Assembly: GCA_016278265.1 (NCBI GenBank)
Contig: JADQCE010000001.1
Coordinates: 434,001-498,000, forward strand
Length of the DNA stretch: 64,000 bases
Direction of reading: 5' to 3'
DNA from: Halothiobacillus sp.
GTDB taxonomy: Bacteria; Pseudomonadota; Gammaproteobacteria; Halothiobacillales; Halothiobacillaceae
Every line of letters starts with the position of its first letter. Within the stretch, counting starts at the first letter, position 1. The position numbers were made by a program, and so were the translations under genes. The notes beneath the pieces were generated by a model that was not told the DNA's origin, did not search any database, and worked only from the letters and a program-made list of their open reading frames with translations. Of this stretch, positions 24,827 to 37,689 are shown piece by piece.

Positions 24827-26248
24827 TTAGCGGTTCTGGGTGTCGAGCTTGTCGACGGTGTCGAACTCGAACTTGATCTCTTTCCAGGTTTCCATGGCGA
24901 TCTTCAGTTCCGGGCTGTGTTGTGCAGCCTGGGTGAGGATCTCCTTGCCTTCACGCTCTACGTCACGACCCTGGTTGCGGGCCTCGACACAGGCTTCCAG
25001 AGCGACGCGGTTGGCGGCGGCGCCAGCGGCGTTGCCCCACGGGTGACCCAAGGTGCCACCACCGAACTGCAGGACCGAGTCGTCACCGAAGATGGCGACC
25101 AGTGCCGGCATGTGCCAGACGTGGATACCACCGGATGCGACGGCGAAGACGCCCGGCATGGAGCCCCAATCCTGATCGAAGAAGATGCCGCGCGAGCGGT
25201 CTTCCGGGATGAAGGATTCACGCAGCAGGTCGATCCAGCCCAGCGTGGAGGCGCGGTCGCCTTCCAGCTTGCCTACGACGGTACCGGTGTGCAGGTGATC
25301 ACCGCCGGACAGGCGCAGGATCTTGGTCAGGACACGGAAGTGGATACCGTGGGTCGGGCTGCGGTCGATAACCGCGTGCATGGCACGGTGGATATGCAGC
25401 AGCATGCCGTTTTCCTGACACCACTTGGCCAGACCGGTGTTCGCGGTGAAACCGCCGGTGATGTAGTCGTGCATGATGATCGGTGCGCCAATTTCCTTGG
25501 CGAACTCGGCACGCTTGTACATCTCTTCCGGGGTCGGCGCGGTGACGTTCAGGTAGTGACCCTTGCGCTCGCCGGTCTGGTTCTCGGCAGTCTGGGTGGC
25601 TTCCTGAACGAACAGGAAGCGATCACGCCAGCGCATGAACGGCTGCGAGTTGATGTTCTCGTCATCCTTGGTGAAGTCGAGACCACCACGGAGGCACTCG
25701 TAGACCGCACGGCCGTAGTTCTTGGCCGACAGGCCCAGCTTCGGCTTGATGGTGCAGCCCAGCATCGGACGGCCGTACTTGGACAGCTTGTCACGCTCGA
25801 CCTGAATACCGTGCGGGGGACCGCCACAGGTCTTGATGTAGGCGATCGGGAAGCGAACATCTTCCAGACGCAGGCCACGGATGGCCTTGAAGCCGAATAC
25901 GTTGCCGACCAGCGAGGTGAACACGTTGACGACAGAGCCTTCCTCGAACAGATCGATCGGGTACGCGATGAACGCGTAGAAGGCGGAGTCGTCACCGGGC
26001 ACGTCCTCGATGCGATACGCACGGCCCTTGTAGTAGTCCATGTCGGTCAGCAGGTCAGTCCACACCGTGGTCCAGGTACCGGTGGAGGATTCGGCTGCAA
26101 CAGCGGCAGCGGCTTCCTCGCGGTCGATGCCCGGTTGCGGGGTGATCTTGAAGCACGCCAGCAGATCCGTGTCGAGCGGCGTGTACTCCGGCATCCAGTA
26201 GGTTTCGCGGTAATCTTTTACGCCCGCGCTGTAACTTTTGTTCGCCAT
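24827..26248 (-). CDS. cbbL: Rubisco large subunit, form IA (carboxysomal)
   Basis: The 473-residue protein starts at 26248 with GGAGGATC upstream; the longer frame to 26278 is not conserved. Active-site motifs are clear: [24 protein letters not shown] (carbamylated Lys and metal-binding Asp/Glu), RAMHAV, and [11 protein letters not shown]. It fixes CO2 onto ribulose bisphosphate in the carboxysome lumen. The gene heads the leftward cso operon and shares a divergent control region with cbbR. Confidence 0.98.
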   Translation of the reverse strand: MANKSYSAGVKDYRETYWMPEYTPLDTDLLACFKITPQPGIDREEAAAAVAAESSTGTWTTVWTDLLTDMDYYKGRAYRIEDVPGDDSAFYAFIAYPIDLFEEGSVVNVFTSLVGNVFGFKAIRGLRLEDVRFPIAYIKTCGGPPHGIQVERDKLSKYGRPMLGCTIKPKLGLSAKNYGRAVYECLRGGLDFTKDDENINSQPFMRWRDRFLFVQEATQTAENQTGERKGHYLNVTAPTPEEMYKRAEFAKEIGAPIIMHDYITGGFTANTGLAKWCQENGMLLHIHRAMHAVIDRSPTHGIHFRVLTKILRLSGGDHLHTGTVVGKLEGDRASTLGWIDLLRESFIPEDRSRGIFFDQDWGSMPGVFAVASGGIHVWHMPALVAIFGDDSVLQFGGGTLGHPWGNAAGAAANRVALEACVEARNQGRDVEREGKEILTQAAQHSPELKIAMETWKEIKFEFDTVDKLDTQNR

Positions 26249-26296
26249 AGCGATCCTCCGGAAGGGTAAGGTTGGCATTGGGTTTGGGATCGACCT

Positions 26297-26311
26297 AGGG
26301 GAAGGCCCCCT
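26297..26311. promoter_or_regulatory. Stem-loop in the cbbL 5' leader
   Basis: Arms AGGGG and CCCCT flank a 5-nt loop, about 50 nt before the cbbL start. It falls inside the leader predicted from the promoter at 26329-26356. Such 5' hairpins can stabilise mRNA. Confidence 0.35.
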
Positions 26312-26328
26312 CTTTCGTCTCGGTCGAT

Positions 26329-26356
26329 ACTATACGTCCAGCGACCATCAAAGCAA
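26329..26356 (-). promoter_or_regulatory. Candidate sigma70 promoter of the cbbL operon
   Basis: On the - strand TTGCTT (26351-26356) and TATAGT (26329-26334) are separated by 16 nt, a fair sigma70 match. The start site would be near 26321 and leave a leader of about 70 nt. The -35 box lies beside the CbbR-type sites at 26364-26396, as expected for LysR activation. Confidence 0.5.
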
Positions 26357-26363
26357 TTCAAAA

Positions 26364-26396
26364 TAAGTGATGTTCACCATAAAGAAAGCCTTATGG
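26364..26396. promoter_or_regulatory. Candidate CbbR operator in the cbbR-cbbL intergenic region
   Basis: Two sites match the CbbR consensus TNA-N7/8-TNA: TAA-N7-TCA at 26364-26376 and TAA-N8-TTA at 26380-26393. The second lies inside a perfect inverted repeat CCATAA-N8-TTATGG (26377-26396). The palindrome ends 8 bp before the cbbR start codon, so bound CbbR would also block its own gene (autoregulation, inference). Confidence 0.6.
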
Positions 26397-26404
26397 GTTA
26401 GCCG

Positions 26405-27322
26405 ATGATTCGATTCACATTGCACCAGCTGCGCGTCTTCAGCGCCGCGGCCGAGCTCCTCAACTACACCAAGGCAGCCGAGAAGCTGCATCTTACCCAG
26501 CCCGCGGTCTCGATGCAGATTCGTCAACTGGAAAACAATGTCGACCTGCCGCTGTTCGAGCAGACCGGTCGACAACTGTACCTCACGGATGCCGGTCGGG
26601 AGCTATACGGCTACGCGCAGCGCATCCTCGAGGTGATTGCCGAGGCCGATGAGGTGCTGGAAGGCATGAAAGGCGTGCATCGCGGTCACCTGCGGGTCAG
26701 CGTCGCGAGTACGGCAAACTACTTCGTCGCCCGTCTGCTGGCCGATTTCTCCAAGCGCTACCCGGGGGTATCGATCAGCCTGGACGTGACCAACCGGCAG
26801 AGCCTGCTTCGGCAACTGGCTCACAACGAGACCGATATCGTGATCATGGGCGAGCCGCCCACCGATGCCGATCTGCATTCCGAGGCCTTCCTGGAGAATC
26901 CGCTGGTGGCGATTGCCGCGGCGGATCACCCGTTGGCCGATCGTAAGGCAATCGCGCTGGAGGAGTTGGCCCAGCACCGGTTCGTGCAACGCGAGTCGGC
27001 TTCCGGCACACGGGCAGCGATCGAGCGTTACTTCGAGGAACACGGCCTGGCGGTCAAGCCGGGGCTGGAAATGCGGTCGAACGAGGCAATCAAGCAGGCG
27101 ATCGAGGCTGGCCTGGGCGTGGGTATCGTCTCGCAGCACACGCTGGAACTGGAGCTGGAGACGGGGAGGCTGGTGATTCTGGACGTCGAGGGGCTACCGA
27201 TTATCCGCCACTGGTACATGGTCCAGCGCCAGGGCAAGCGCGACACGCCGGTGATGCGCAGCTTCCACGATCACGTGCTCGAGCAGGCCGAGCGCCAGGT
27301 GCGTCTACCCAAGACGAACTGA
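26405..27322 (+). CDS. cbbR: CbbR, LysR-type activator of the Rubisco operon
   Basis: The 305-residue protein has an N-terminal winged helix-turn-helix (LHQLRVFSAAAELLNYTKAAEKL, residues about 6-28, then HLTQPAVSMQIRQLEN) and a two-lobe periplasmic-binding-like effector domain from about residue 90. The divergent position to cbbL and overall sequence identify it as CbbR, which senses metabolites such as NADPH, RuBP or PEP to induce Calvin-cycle genes. The start has a very short spacing to the operator at 26377-26396, and no strong Shine-Dalgarno sequence is seen. Confidence 0.92.
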   Translation: MIRFTLHQLRVFSAAAELLNYTKAAEKLHLTQPAVSMQIRQLENNVDLPLFEQTGRQLYLTDAGRELYGYAQRILEVIAEADEVLEGMKGVHRGHLRVSVASTANYFVARLLADFSKRYPGVSISLDVTNRQSLLRQLAHNETDIVIMGEPPTDADLHSEAFLENPLVAIAAADHPLADRKAIALEELAQHRFVQRESASGTRAAIERYFEEHGLAVKPGLEMRSNEAIKQAIEAGLGVGIVSQHTLELELETGRLVILDVEGLPIIRHWYMVQRQGKRDTPVMRSFHDHVLEQAERQVRLPKTN

Positions 27323-27335
27323 GCTTCACTCATTC

Positions 27336-27794
27336 CTAACGCTGCTGGCGTTCTTCCTCGCGGACCAGTGGTGCCCAGAACGTCCGCAGGGCACCGATCG
27401 GCACGGGCTCGCGCGCGTTGAGAAACGGCTCGGCACTGGTGACCAGCACCGGGTGGCGCTCGGTCATCTGTTGCATCCAGTGGATGTCGCGGTAGGAGAG
27501 GTAGTCCCGGCTGAAATGGGCCGGCAGGGCTGCCCACTTGGCAACGGTAGCCGCGGGTGCGAGTGCGAGCCAGACGGCCATGGCGATCAGCGGCACGCCC
27601 ACCCAGGGATGACCATATTGCGCCGTGTCGGCCAGCAGGGACCATTGGAGCATGAAGAGTGCGCCGGTCAGCGCGATCACGCTGGCGTAGATCCAGCGGT
27701 GATTGAGGGCAATGTCGTAGACGTCTACCAGTCGGGCAATCAATTCGGGCTGGTAGTCGAATTCGTCGCGCAGATTGAGTGACGGCTGGGTCAT
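27336..27794 (-). CDS. Two-helix membrane protein of unknown function
   Basis: The 152-residue protein starts at 27794 with GGAG upstream. It has two hydrophobic segments (about residues 36-54 and 66-86) separated by a short loop, then a soluble C-terminal domain (WMQQMTERHPVLVTSAEPFLNAREPVP...EERQQR). I do not recognise the family. It is convergent with cbbR (13 bp between stops) and about 100 bp after folA in the same direction, so it may be part of the folA-thyA-lgt transcription unit. Confidence 0.6.
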   Translation of the reverse strand: MTQPSLNLRDEFDYQPELIARLVDVYDIALNHRWIYASVIALTGALFMLQWSLLADTAQYGHPWVGVPLIAMAVWLALAPAATVAKWAALPAHFSRDYLSYRDIHWMQQMTERHPVLVTSAEPFLNAREPVPIGALRTFWAPLVREEERQQR

Positions 27795-27894
27795 CACGGA
27801 CTCCGGGTTGCGTGTTCCAGCAGTGCGAAAATAATCGCTCCGCAGAATTCGGGAAGCCCTTCCCATTTAAAGATAGTCGATTAATGGTTTCCAG

Positions 27895-28398
27895 TCAGGC
27901 CGGAACGCGATCGAACACCAGGTACTGATAGGCGTAGGGGTTGCGATCGTCCGGCTCGTGGCGCGTGGCCTCAGTAAGCTTCCACTCGTCGGGCACATAG
28001 ACCGGGAAATGCGCGTCGCCCGCGACTTCCACTTCCACCAGCGTTAAATACATCCGGTCGGCGCGGGGCAGGTACTGGTAATAGATGTTCGCCCCGCCCA
28101 TCACCATCGCCTCCTCGCTCTCGTCGAGGTGCGCCTCGGCCTCGGCGAGGGCGGCATTGAGCGAATGCACCACGATCACCCCCTCGGCGGTAAAGCCTTC
28201 GTCGCGGGTGACCACGATATTGGTCCGTCCGGGGAGCGGCTTGCCGATCGAGTCGTAGGTCTTGCGCCCCATGATTAGGGGCTTGCCCATGGTCAATTGC
28301 TTGAAGTGCTTGAGATCGGCCGGTAGCCGCCAGGGGAGCTGGTTGTTGCGACCGATGACCTGGTTGCGGGCCATCGCGGCGATGAGACTGACGCGCAT
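27895..28398 (-). CDS. folA: Dihydrofolate reductase
   Basis: The 167-residue protein starts at 28398 (MRVSLIAAMARNQVIG); the frame extending to 28440 adds unconserved residues. Conserved features are NQLPWRLPADLKHF (substrate Asp), GRKTYDSIGKPLPGR (NADPH binding) and VMGGANIYYQYLP. It regenerates tetrahydrofolate consumed by thymidylate synthase, whose gene lies just upstream in the same direction. Confidence 0.95.
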   Translation of the reverse strand: MRVSLIAAMARNQVIGRNNQLPWRLPADLKHFKQLTMGKPLIMGRKTYDSIGKPLPGRTNIVVTRDEGFTAEGVIVVHSLNAALAEAEAHLDESEEAMVMGGANIYYQYLPRADRMYLTLVEVEVAGDAHFPVYVPDEWKLTEATRHEPDDRNPYAYQYLVFDRVPA

Positions 28399-28540
28399 GG
28401 GGGGTTCCTGCCTCGCGGCATGGTGATGAAGTGGAGTCAACTTGGCAGTCTAGCCCAAACACCGTGCCCGATCACCTCATGCTGCCCGTCCTAGGGCGAT
28501 CTTGCGGCGACGTTTCCCGATTCCACGGGGCGACCTTGCT

Positions 28541-29335
28541 CTACACCGCGACCTTGGCCTTGATATGCGGGTGTGGGTCGTAATCGGTCAGTTCGAAATC
28601 GTCGAACACGAAGTCGTCGATCGTGCGCCGTTCCGGGTTGATGCGCATCGTCGGGAGCCGGCGTGGCTCGCGACCGAGCTGCTCGCGCGCCTGCTCAAGA
28701 TGATTGTGGTAAAGGTGCGCATCGCCGAGCGTATGGACGAATTCGCCTGGCTCGAGATTGCAGACCTGAGCGATCATCATGGTCAGCAGGGCGTAGCTGG
28801 CGATATTGAACGGCACACCGAGGAAGATGTCCGCGCTGCGCTGGTAGAGCTGGCAGGAGAGCTTGCCGTTCGCCACGTAGAACTGGAACAGTAGATGGCA
28901 GGGCGGCAGGGCCATCTCGGGTACGTCGGCCGGGTTCCAGGCCGTGACGATCAGCCGGCGTGAGTCCGGGTTGGCCTTGATCTGCTCGATCACCTGGCCG
29001 AGCTGGTCGATGGTGCCGCCGTCGCGCGTCGGCCAGGAGCGCCACTGCGCCCCGTAGACCGGCCCGAGATCGCCGTTCTCGTCGGCCCACTCGTTCCAGA
29101 TGCGCACGCCGTTGTCCTGCAGATAGCGGACGTTGGTGTCCCCGCTGATGAACCACAACAGCTCGTGGATGATCGAGCGCAGGTGCAGCTTCTTGGTGGT
29201 CAGCGCCGGGAAGCCCTCTGACAGGTCGAAGCGCATCTGGTGGCCGAAGACGCTGCGCGTGCCGGTGCCGGTGCGGTCGTCGCGGTCCACGCCGTGGTCG
29301 AGGACGCGCTGCATCAGGTCGAGATAGGCCTTCAT
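28541..29335 (-). CDS. thyA: Thymidylate synthase
   Basis: The 264-residue protein starts at 29335. It contains the [13 protein letters not shown] dUMP-binding start, [14 protein letters not shown], and the catalytic Cys in [12 protein letters not shown], followed by [20 protein letters not shown] in parts. It methylates dUMP using methylene-tetrahydrofolate. The start overlaps the lgt stop (ATGA at 29332-29335), a common lgt-thyA arrangement in gammaproteobacteria. Confidence 0.97.
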   Translation of the reverse strand: MKAYLDLMQRVLDHGVDRDDRTGTGTRSVFGHQMRFDLSEGFPALTTKKLHLRSIIHELLWFISGDTNVRYLQDNGVRIWNEWADENGDLGPVYGAQWRSWPTRDGGTIDQLGQVIEQIKANPDSRRLIVTAWNPADVPEMALPPCHLLFQFYVANGKLSCQLYQRSADIFLGVPFNIASYALLTMMIAQVCNLEPGEFVHTLGDAHLYHNHLEQAREQLGREPRRLPTMRINPERRTIDDFVFDDFELTDYDPHPHIKAKVAV

Positions 29336-30153
29336 TTGGAACTCGCGGTCGTCTGGGTGTGAGCGGGGCGATCCATGATACCGCGCCGATAGGCCCATGC
29401 CAGCAGCGCGATCCCGGCGAGGATCATGGGGGCGGACAGTACGTGTCCCATGGTCACCCAGCCGCCGGCGAGGTAGCCGATATGGGCGTCCGGCTCGCGG
29501 ACGAATTCGACGCCGAAGCGGAACACGCCGTAGCCGAGCAGGAACAGCCCCGAGACGGCCATGCGCGGTCGCGGCTTCATGGAGAAAAGCCACAGCAGAA
29601 CGAACAGTACCAGCCCCTCGAGCGCCGCCTCGTAGAGCATCGAGGGATGGCGCGGCTCGGGGCCGGCGCCCGGGAATACCATGCCCCAGGGCAGGGTGGT
29701 GGGGCTGCCCCACAGCTCGGCATTGATGAAGTTGCCGATGCGGCCGAAGAACAGCCCGATCGGCACCAGCGGCGCGATGAAGTCCGTGACGGTGAAGAAC
29801 GCCAGCCCCTGGGCGCGGGCGTAGAGCGCCATGGCCACCAGGACCCCGAGCAGGCCGCCGTGGAAGCTCATGCCGCCGTCCCAGATGGCAAACAGCGACA
29901 GGGGCGAGTCAATCAGCATGCCCGGCTGGTAGAAGAGCATGTAGCCGATGCGACCGCCCAGGATCACGCCCAGCGCACTGTAGAAGAGCAGGTCGTCGAC
30001 CTGCACCGAGCTGATCGGCCAGTCCGGGCGGCGGGCGCGCAGCCGGGCGAGCGCCCAGGCGCCGGCAAAGCCGAACAGGTACATCAGCCCATACCAGTGA
30101 ATGGCTAGTGGGCCGATCTGCAGGGCAATGGGGTCGATGGCGGGGTAGTCCAT
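29332..30153 (-). CDS. lgt: Prolipoprotein diacylglyceryl transferase
   Basis: The 273-residue inner-membrane protein has about seven transmembrane helices. Conserved pieces are [30 protein letters not shown] (essential His) and [14 protein letters not shown] (Lgt signature). It transfers diacylglycerol from phosphatidylglycerol to the lipobox Cys of prolipoproteins. First gene of the lgt-thyA-folA unit, divergent from the YyaL-like gene. Confidence 0.97.
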   Translation of the reverse strand: MDYPAIDPIALQIGPLAIHWYGLMYLFGFAGAWALARLRARRPDWPISSVQVDDLLFYSALGVILGGRIGYMLFYQPGMLIDSPLSLFAIWDGGMSFHGGLLGVLVAMALYARAQGLAFFTVTDFIAPLVPIGLFFGRIGNFINAELWGSPTTLPWGMVFPGAGPEPRHPSMLYEAALEGLVLFVLLWLFSMKPRPRMAVSGLFLLGYGVFRFGVEFVREPDAHIGYLAGGWVTMGHVLSAPMILAGIALLAWAYRRGIMDRPAHTQTTASSK

Positions 30154-30245
30154 GGGTATCCACGCGATTGTGAAACGGCCTAGAGTCTACCAGTATGGAG
30201 CGAGCGATCGCCGACCATCCATTCCCCCGACGGGAGCAAGCTTCG

Positions 30246-32261
<2,016 letters not shown>

Positions 32262-32411
32262 GGGAACCCTGCACGCATTGCCGGCGGCCTCTGCCGGTTG
32301 CCACGCTCCCATAGTGTCATCCGGTCATCGGATCGACATCGTCCCGTCACGACACGGCCAACTCGTCTCCCCACCCTGCGATCAGGTATTCACCGTCAGG
32401 GGAGACGATCC

Positions 32412-33224
32412 ATGCAGCGAGACGAGGCTAGCCGGCGGGACCGGTTGAATGAATCGGGTGGGTTGACGGTGGCCTTTGCCACCACCGCGGCCGAGCGCGA
32501 GGCCTGCTACCGACTTCGTTACCGGGTGTTCGTCGAGGAGATGGGGGCGACTATCCCGCCGGGTCATGGTGGGCAGGAGCGCGACGCGTTCGACCCGCAC
32601 TGTCATCACTTGATGGTGCGGGATACCAGCGGTGCGGTAGTGGCCTGCACCCGTGTGCTGACCGACACCCAGGCCTGCCTGACCGGCGGGTTCTACTCCG
32701 AGCAGGAATTCGATCTTGCCGGGATTCGCAAACTGCCCGGTCGCGTCATGGAGATCGGCCGGACCTGCGTGCATCCCGATTGGCGCCGAGGCGGCACCAT
32801 TGCGGCCCTGTGGGCCGGACTGGCCCGGTTCATGGCCGACAACCGCTTCGGTTACCTGATCGGCTGCGCGTCGATTCCGATGGGCGACGGCGGGGAAACT
32901 GCTCGGGCGATTACCCACAGTCTGCTCAGTCGCCACTTGGCTCCCGCCGAGCGACGGGTGCGCCCGCGTCGTCCATTGCCGGCGTCAGGTGGGCAGGCGG
33001 GCAAATCATCGAGTCGCCTGCCGCCACTACTGAAGGCCTACATGCGTCTGGGGGCGACGGTCGGGGGCGAGCCGTGCTGGGACCCGGCGTTCGGTTGCGC
33101 CGACCTGTTCATCCTGCTGGAGAGTGCGGATCTGCAGAGTCGCTACCTGCGGCATTTCGTCGAACGCCGTCGCGCGCCGGAGCCGACGCCGACCCGGGCG
33201 ACCCGGGCGCATATCGCGGCCTGA
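32412..33224 (+). CDS. GNAT-fold acyltransferase, OlsB / hemolysin-like
   Basis: The 270-residue protein starts at 32412 (GGGGAGA upstream); the frame open from 32298 is not conserved. It shows the GNAT pattern of ornithine N-acyltransferases and related acyl-ACP-dependent enzymes: CYRLRYRVFVEEMGA, VVACTRVL, VMEIGRTCVHPDWRRGGTI, LIGCASIPMGDGG, and a C-terminal region with CWDPAFGCADLFILL. Such enzymes make acyl-amino acids or lipid precursors. The substrate is unclear, and no olsA-like partner is adjacent. An Arg/Pro-rich tail ends the protein. Confidence 0.7.
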   Translation: MQRDEASRRDRLNESGGLTVAFATTAAEREACYRLRYRVFVEEMGATIPPGHGGQERDAFDPHCHHLMVRDTSGAVVACTRVLTDTQACLTGGFYSEQEFDLAGIRKLPGRVMEIGRTCVHPDWRRGGTIAALWAGLARFMADNRFGYLIGCASIPMGDGGETARAITHSLLSRHLAPAERRVRPRRPLPASGGQAGKSSSRLPPLLKAYMRLGATVGGEPCWDPAFGCADLFILLESADLQSRYLRHFVERRRAPEPTPTRATRAHIAA

Positions 33225-33229
33225 GGCCC

Positions 33230-33766
33230 TCAGTCTTCCGAGGCGTTGTTGCCGCAGTAGGGGGCGAGTTCGTCGACAAGTGCCTCGAGGCCGAGGCGGA
33301 TCTCGCGCAGGTCGAGTTGCCGGCCGGAGGGCAGGGGCGCTTCCGGGGGTGGGGTGGCCGGCCTGGGTTCGGCGTCGGTCTTGGTTTCCTGTTGCGGGTC
33401 GAGCGCCAGCAGGTTGCCGCCACTCTGGCTGATGCGCTCGCGCATGTCGCGTACGGCCTCCAGCGCGCTGGATGACTCGCGCGAGGAGGCCTTCGGCAGG
33501 GCGGCGAGCTGTTGGCGGGCGCCGGCAATGGTGAAGCCCTGATCGTAGAGCAGGGTGCGGATCAGCCGGATCAGTTCGATGTCGTGGCGCTGGTAATAGC
33601 GCCGGTTGCCGCGGCGCTTGATCGGCTTGAGCGGTTCGAATTCCTGCTCCCAGTAACGCAGCACGTGCGACTTGACGTCACAGAGCTGGCCGACTTCCCC
33701 AATGGTGAAGTACCGCTTGCTGGGAATCGGCGGAAAGGTGAATTCAGTCTTGCTCTGGGCCGTCAT
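33230..33766 (-). CDS. MerR-family regulator downstream of ihfA
   Basis: The 178-residue protein has an N-terminal MerR winged-helix ([23 protein letters not shown], then [19 protein letters not shown]), a linker coiled-coil ([14 protein letters not shown]), and a variable C-terminal part without metal-binding Cys pairs. This MerR gene regularly follows ihfA in gammaproteobacteria; its ligand and targets are unknown. It overlaps ihfA by 23 bp, so the two are translationally linked, and ends 5 bp from the convergent acyltransferase gene. Confidence 0.85.
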   Translation of the reverse strand: MTAQSKTEFTFPPIPSKRYFTIGEVGQLCDVKSHVLRYWEQEFEPLKPIKRRGNRRYYQRHDIELIRLIRTLLYDQGFTIAGARQQLAALPKASSRESSSALEAVRDMRERISQSGGNLLALDPQQETKTDAEPRPATPPPEAPLPSGRQLDLREIRLGLEALVDELAPYCGNNASED

Positions 33767-34046
33767 AGGCTTCCACCAGCGACTTGAGTTTCTGGCCGGC
33801 GCGGAAGGTCACCACCCGGCGGGCAGTGACGGGAATCATCTCCCCGGTGCGCGGGTTGCGACCGGGGCGTTCGTTCTTGTCCCGCAACTGGAAATTGCCG
33901 AAGCCGGAGAGTTTGATGTCCTCGCCCGATTCCAGCACCTGTCGCAACTCTTCGAAGAAGAGATCGACGAAGTCCTTCGCCTCTCGCTTGTTGAGGCCAA
34001 GTTCGTTGTGCAGCGTTTCTACCAGATCCGCTTTCGTAAGAGCCAT
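33744..34046 (-). CDS. ihfA: Integration host factor alpha subunit
   Basis: The 100-residue DNA-binding protein of the HU/IHF family shows [40 protein letters not shown] (DNA-intercalating arm with the key Pro) and [11 protein letters not shown]. With IhfB it bends DNA sharply, important for recombination and many promoters. Lies after pheT, as in E. coli. Confidence 0.97.
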   Translation of the reverse strand: MALTKADLVETLHNELGLNKREAKDFVDLFFEELRQVLESGEDIKLSGFGNFQLRDKNERPGRNPRTGEMIPVTARRVVTFRAGQKLKSLVEAYDGPEQD

Positions 34047-34069
34047 GTAAATCGGTTCCCGGGTTCAAG

Positions 34070-36445
34070 TCAACCGCGCAGCTCGACATTGTGCTGGCGG
34101 AGGTTCTCGAGTATGTGGTTGATTGTATCGGTAATTTCGTCGTCGGTGAGGGTGCGTTCGTCATTCTGGAACACGAGCTTCACCGCGAGCGACTGGTGGC
34201 CGTCGGCCACGCCCTCGCCCACGTAGCGGTCGAAGGGCTCCACATCGCGCAGGAATGCCCCGCCGGCGGCCCGGATGGCCGCAGACAGTTCATCGAAGGC
34301 AAGCGAGGTCGGGGTGACCAGCGCCAGGTCCCGGCGGATGCGCGGGAACTTCGACAGCGAGGCACTCTGTGGCAGCGGCCGCTCACCGATGCCCGTCAGC
34401 GAAAGACGGGCGGCGAAGACCGGTCCCTTGAGATCGAAGGTCTTGAGCGTGTCCGGGTGCAGCGCGCCGATTTCACCGACCGGCTGGCCATCGATCAGCA
34501 CCTCGGCGGCCTGCCCGGGGTGCAACGCCGGGTGCTTGCTGGCGCGGAAGCTTAGTGCGCCCCCAAGGCCGAGTCCCTCGAGCAGGTCCTCGAGGTCGCC
34601 CTTGAGATCGTAGAAGTCGACGGCTCGCGTGGCCTGTCCCCATTGTTCGGGGGCGGCATGGCCGGTGGCGACGAACGCCAGCTCGCCCGATTCGCGCGCC
34701 GCCTCGGCGGTCGAGCCGGCAAACCGGTGACCCGTCTCGAACAGGCGGATGGCCGGTTGCTGGCGTTTCTGGTTATGGGCGACGGCCTCAAGCAGGCCCG
34801 GCCACAGGCTCTGGCGCATCACCGCCATCTGCGAGGCGATCGGGTTGGCCAGCTCGATGGCGGTGCTGCCCGGCGTGATCACCGCGTCGAGATCGCGGTC
34901 GACGAAACTGTAGGTAATTGCCTCGAAATAGCCGCGGTCGGCCATCAGCTCGCCGATACGCGAGGTGGTGTTGGCGGTGGCCGCCGGCAGGCCGATCTCC
35001 GGGGTCATGCGCGTGATCGGTGCGCGGAAGTTGTCGTAGCCGATCAGGCGCGCCAATTCCTCGAGCAGGTCCTCGGGGATGGCCAGATCGAAGCGACGGG
35101 TCGGCGGCACCACGGAGAGCACGTCGGCATCGCGCGTGACCTCGCAGCCCAGTCGGGTGAGCAGGTCGGCGGCGCGATCGGTCGCCACCGGCAGGCCGAG
35201 GCGCCGCTCGGCCCATTCCATGTCGAGGGTAATCGCGGGCGGCGCGGTCAGCTCGCGACCGCCGCTCGCCTCGATCACCGGGCCGGCCTTGCCGCCGAGC
35301 ATCTCGGTGATCAGCTGGGCGGCGCGGTCGATCGCCTGGCGAGGCAGGCTCGGATCGACACCGCGCTCGAAGCGGAAGGCGGCATCGGTGGTCAGGCCGA
35401 AGCGACGGGCGCGACCGGCGACCGCCTCGGGGGTGAAGTGGGCCGATTCGAGCACGATGCGGCGCGTCTCGCTGGAAACACCCGAGGGCTGGCTGCCGAT
35501 AATGCCGGCCAGCGCGATCGGGTTGCTGGCATCGGCCACCACCAGGCAGTCGTCTTCGAGGGCCAGTTCCTGCTCGTTCAGCCCCACCATTTTCTCGCCG
35601 GCCTTCGCCCAGCGCACGCGGATGTCGCCATCGAGCGTGTTGCCATCGAAGGCGTGCATCGGCTGACCGGTCTCGAGCATGACGTAGTTCAACAGATCGA
35701 CGATCGGCTCGACGGTCGAGACGCCGGCGCGGCGCAGGCGCTCGGCGATCTGCAGGTCGGTATCGCCACGGGCCGGGATGTCCTCGATCACCTGGGTGAG
35801 ATAGGTCGGGCAGGCATCGGCCGCCTGGATCGTTGCCGCGCGCGTCGAGTCGATGGTCGCTGCGGGCGCTTGGGTCTTGGGTGTGTTGAGTGCGGCATCG
35901 AACAGGGCGCTGCATTCCTGCGCCAGCCCGGCGATCGACAGCACGTCACCGCGGTTGGGGGTGATGCCCAGCTCGATCACGGCATCGTCGAGATCGAGCC
36001 ACTCGCGCAGGTCCCGGCCCACCGGCGCATCGGCCGGCAGCTCGAGCAGGCCGTCACGGGAGCTTGCCAGGCCCAACTCGTCGGCGCCGCAGAGCATGCC
36101 GTGAGACGGCTCGCCGCGCAGCTTGGCCTTCTTGATCTTCATGCCGCCCGGCAGCGTCGCGCCCACCCGGGCGAGCGGGGCGCGTAGCCCTTCGCGGACG
36201 TTGGGCGCGCCGCAGACGACCTGCCAGGTGGTCTCGCCGTCGAACACCTCGGTGACGCGCAGCTTGTCGGCGTCCGGATGCGGACGCACGGATGTCACCT
36301 CGGCAACCACGACGTTGTCGAAGGCCGGGGCGGCGGGCTCGATGGCATCGACCTCGAGGCCGGCCATGGTCAGGCGGTGGGCCAGTTCCTCGGTGTCGAC
36401 CTGGGGGTCAATCCAGGTTCTCAGCCAGTTCTCGGAAAAAAGCAT
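34070..36445 (-). CDS. pheT: Phenylalanyl-tRNA synthetase beta chain
   Basis: The 791-residue protein begins with MLFSENWLRTW and has a tRNA-binding OB fold (about residues 40-150, VVAEVTSVRPHPDADKLRV), B3/B4 editing domains (about 210-395), B5, the class II-like inactive core and the C-terminal FDX-ACB anticodon-binding domain (SLSKFPRIRRDLALV onward). Forms the alpha2beta2 enzyme with PheS. 106 bp after pheS. Confidence 0.97.
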   Translation of the reverse strand: MLFSENWLRTWIDPQVDTEELAHRLTMAGLEVDAIEPAAPAFDNVVVAEVTSVRPHPDADKLRVTEVFDGETTWQVVCGAPNVREGLRAPLARVGATLPGGMKIKKAKLRGEPSHGMLCGADELGLASSRDGLLELPADAPVGRDLREWLDLDDAVIELGITPNRGDVLSIAGLAQECSALFDAALNTPKTQAPAATIDSTRAATIQAADACPTYLTQVIEDIPARGDTDLQIAERLRRAGVSTVEPIVDLLNYVMLETGQPMHAFDGNTLDGDIRVRWAKAGEKMVGLNEQELALEDDCLVVADASNPIALAGIIGSQPSGVSSETRRIVLESAHFTPEAVAGRARRFGLTTDAAFRFERGVDPSLPRQAIDRAAQLITEMLGGKAGPVIEASGGRELTAPPAITLDMEWAERRLGLPVATDRAADLLTRLGCEVTRDADVLSVVPPTRRFDLAIPEDLLEELARLIGYDNFRAPITRMTPEIGLPAATANTTSRIGELMADRGYFEAITYSFVDRDLDAVITPGSTAIELANPIASQMAVMRQSLWPGLLEAVAHNQKRQQPAIRLFETGHRFAGSTAEAARESGELAFVATGHAAPEQWGQATRAVDFYDLKGDLEDLLEGLGLGGALSFRASKHPALHPGQAAEVLIDGQPVGEIGALHPDTLKTFDLKGPVFAARLSLTGIGERPLPQSASLSKFPRIRRDLALVTPTSLAFDELSAAIRAAGGAFLRDVEPFDRYVGEGVADGHQSLAVKLVFQNDERTLTDDEITDTINHILENLRQHNVELRG

Positions 36446-36551
36446 CGGGTGTCAGGTCCTCGGGCCTTGGTCCGGTCGGCCACCGCGACGATGCGGGGCC
36501 GGGCACAAATCGGTTGGTCGGCCGGTCATGCCGGCACGACGGGAATCGGGT

Positions 36552-37577
<1,026 letters not shown>

Positions 37578-37603
37578 TTAAACGCTCCTTCCAGTTGCTT
37601 AGC

Positions 37604-37648
37604 CGCCCTTTGCCGGATGCCGTCGAAACCGGCATCTGGCGAAGGGCG
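37604..37648. promoter_or_regulatory. Long hairpin in the pheS leader
   Basis: Two 19-bp arms (CGCCCTTTGCCGGATGCCG and its near complement at 37630-37648, two mismatches) enclose a 7-nt loop, ending 30 nt before the pheS start. There is no T-tract. It could be an attenuation-type or ribosome-access structure for pheST. Confidence 0.5.
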
Positions 37649-37689
37649 TTATTGTGGCGCAAACCCCAATAAAATCAATGCCTTCAATG

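Noticed and set aside
34643-36187. 514-codon open frame antisense to pheT
   Set aside because: Shadow of pheT in high-GC DNA.
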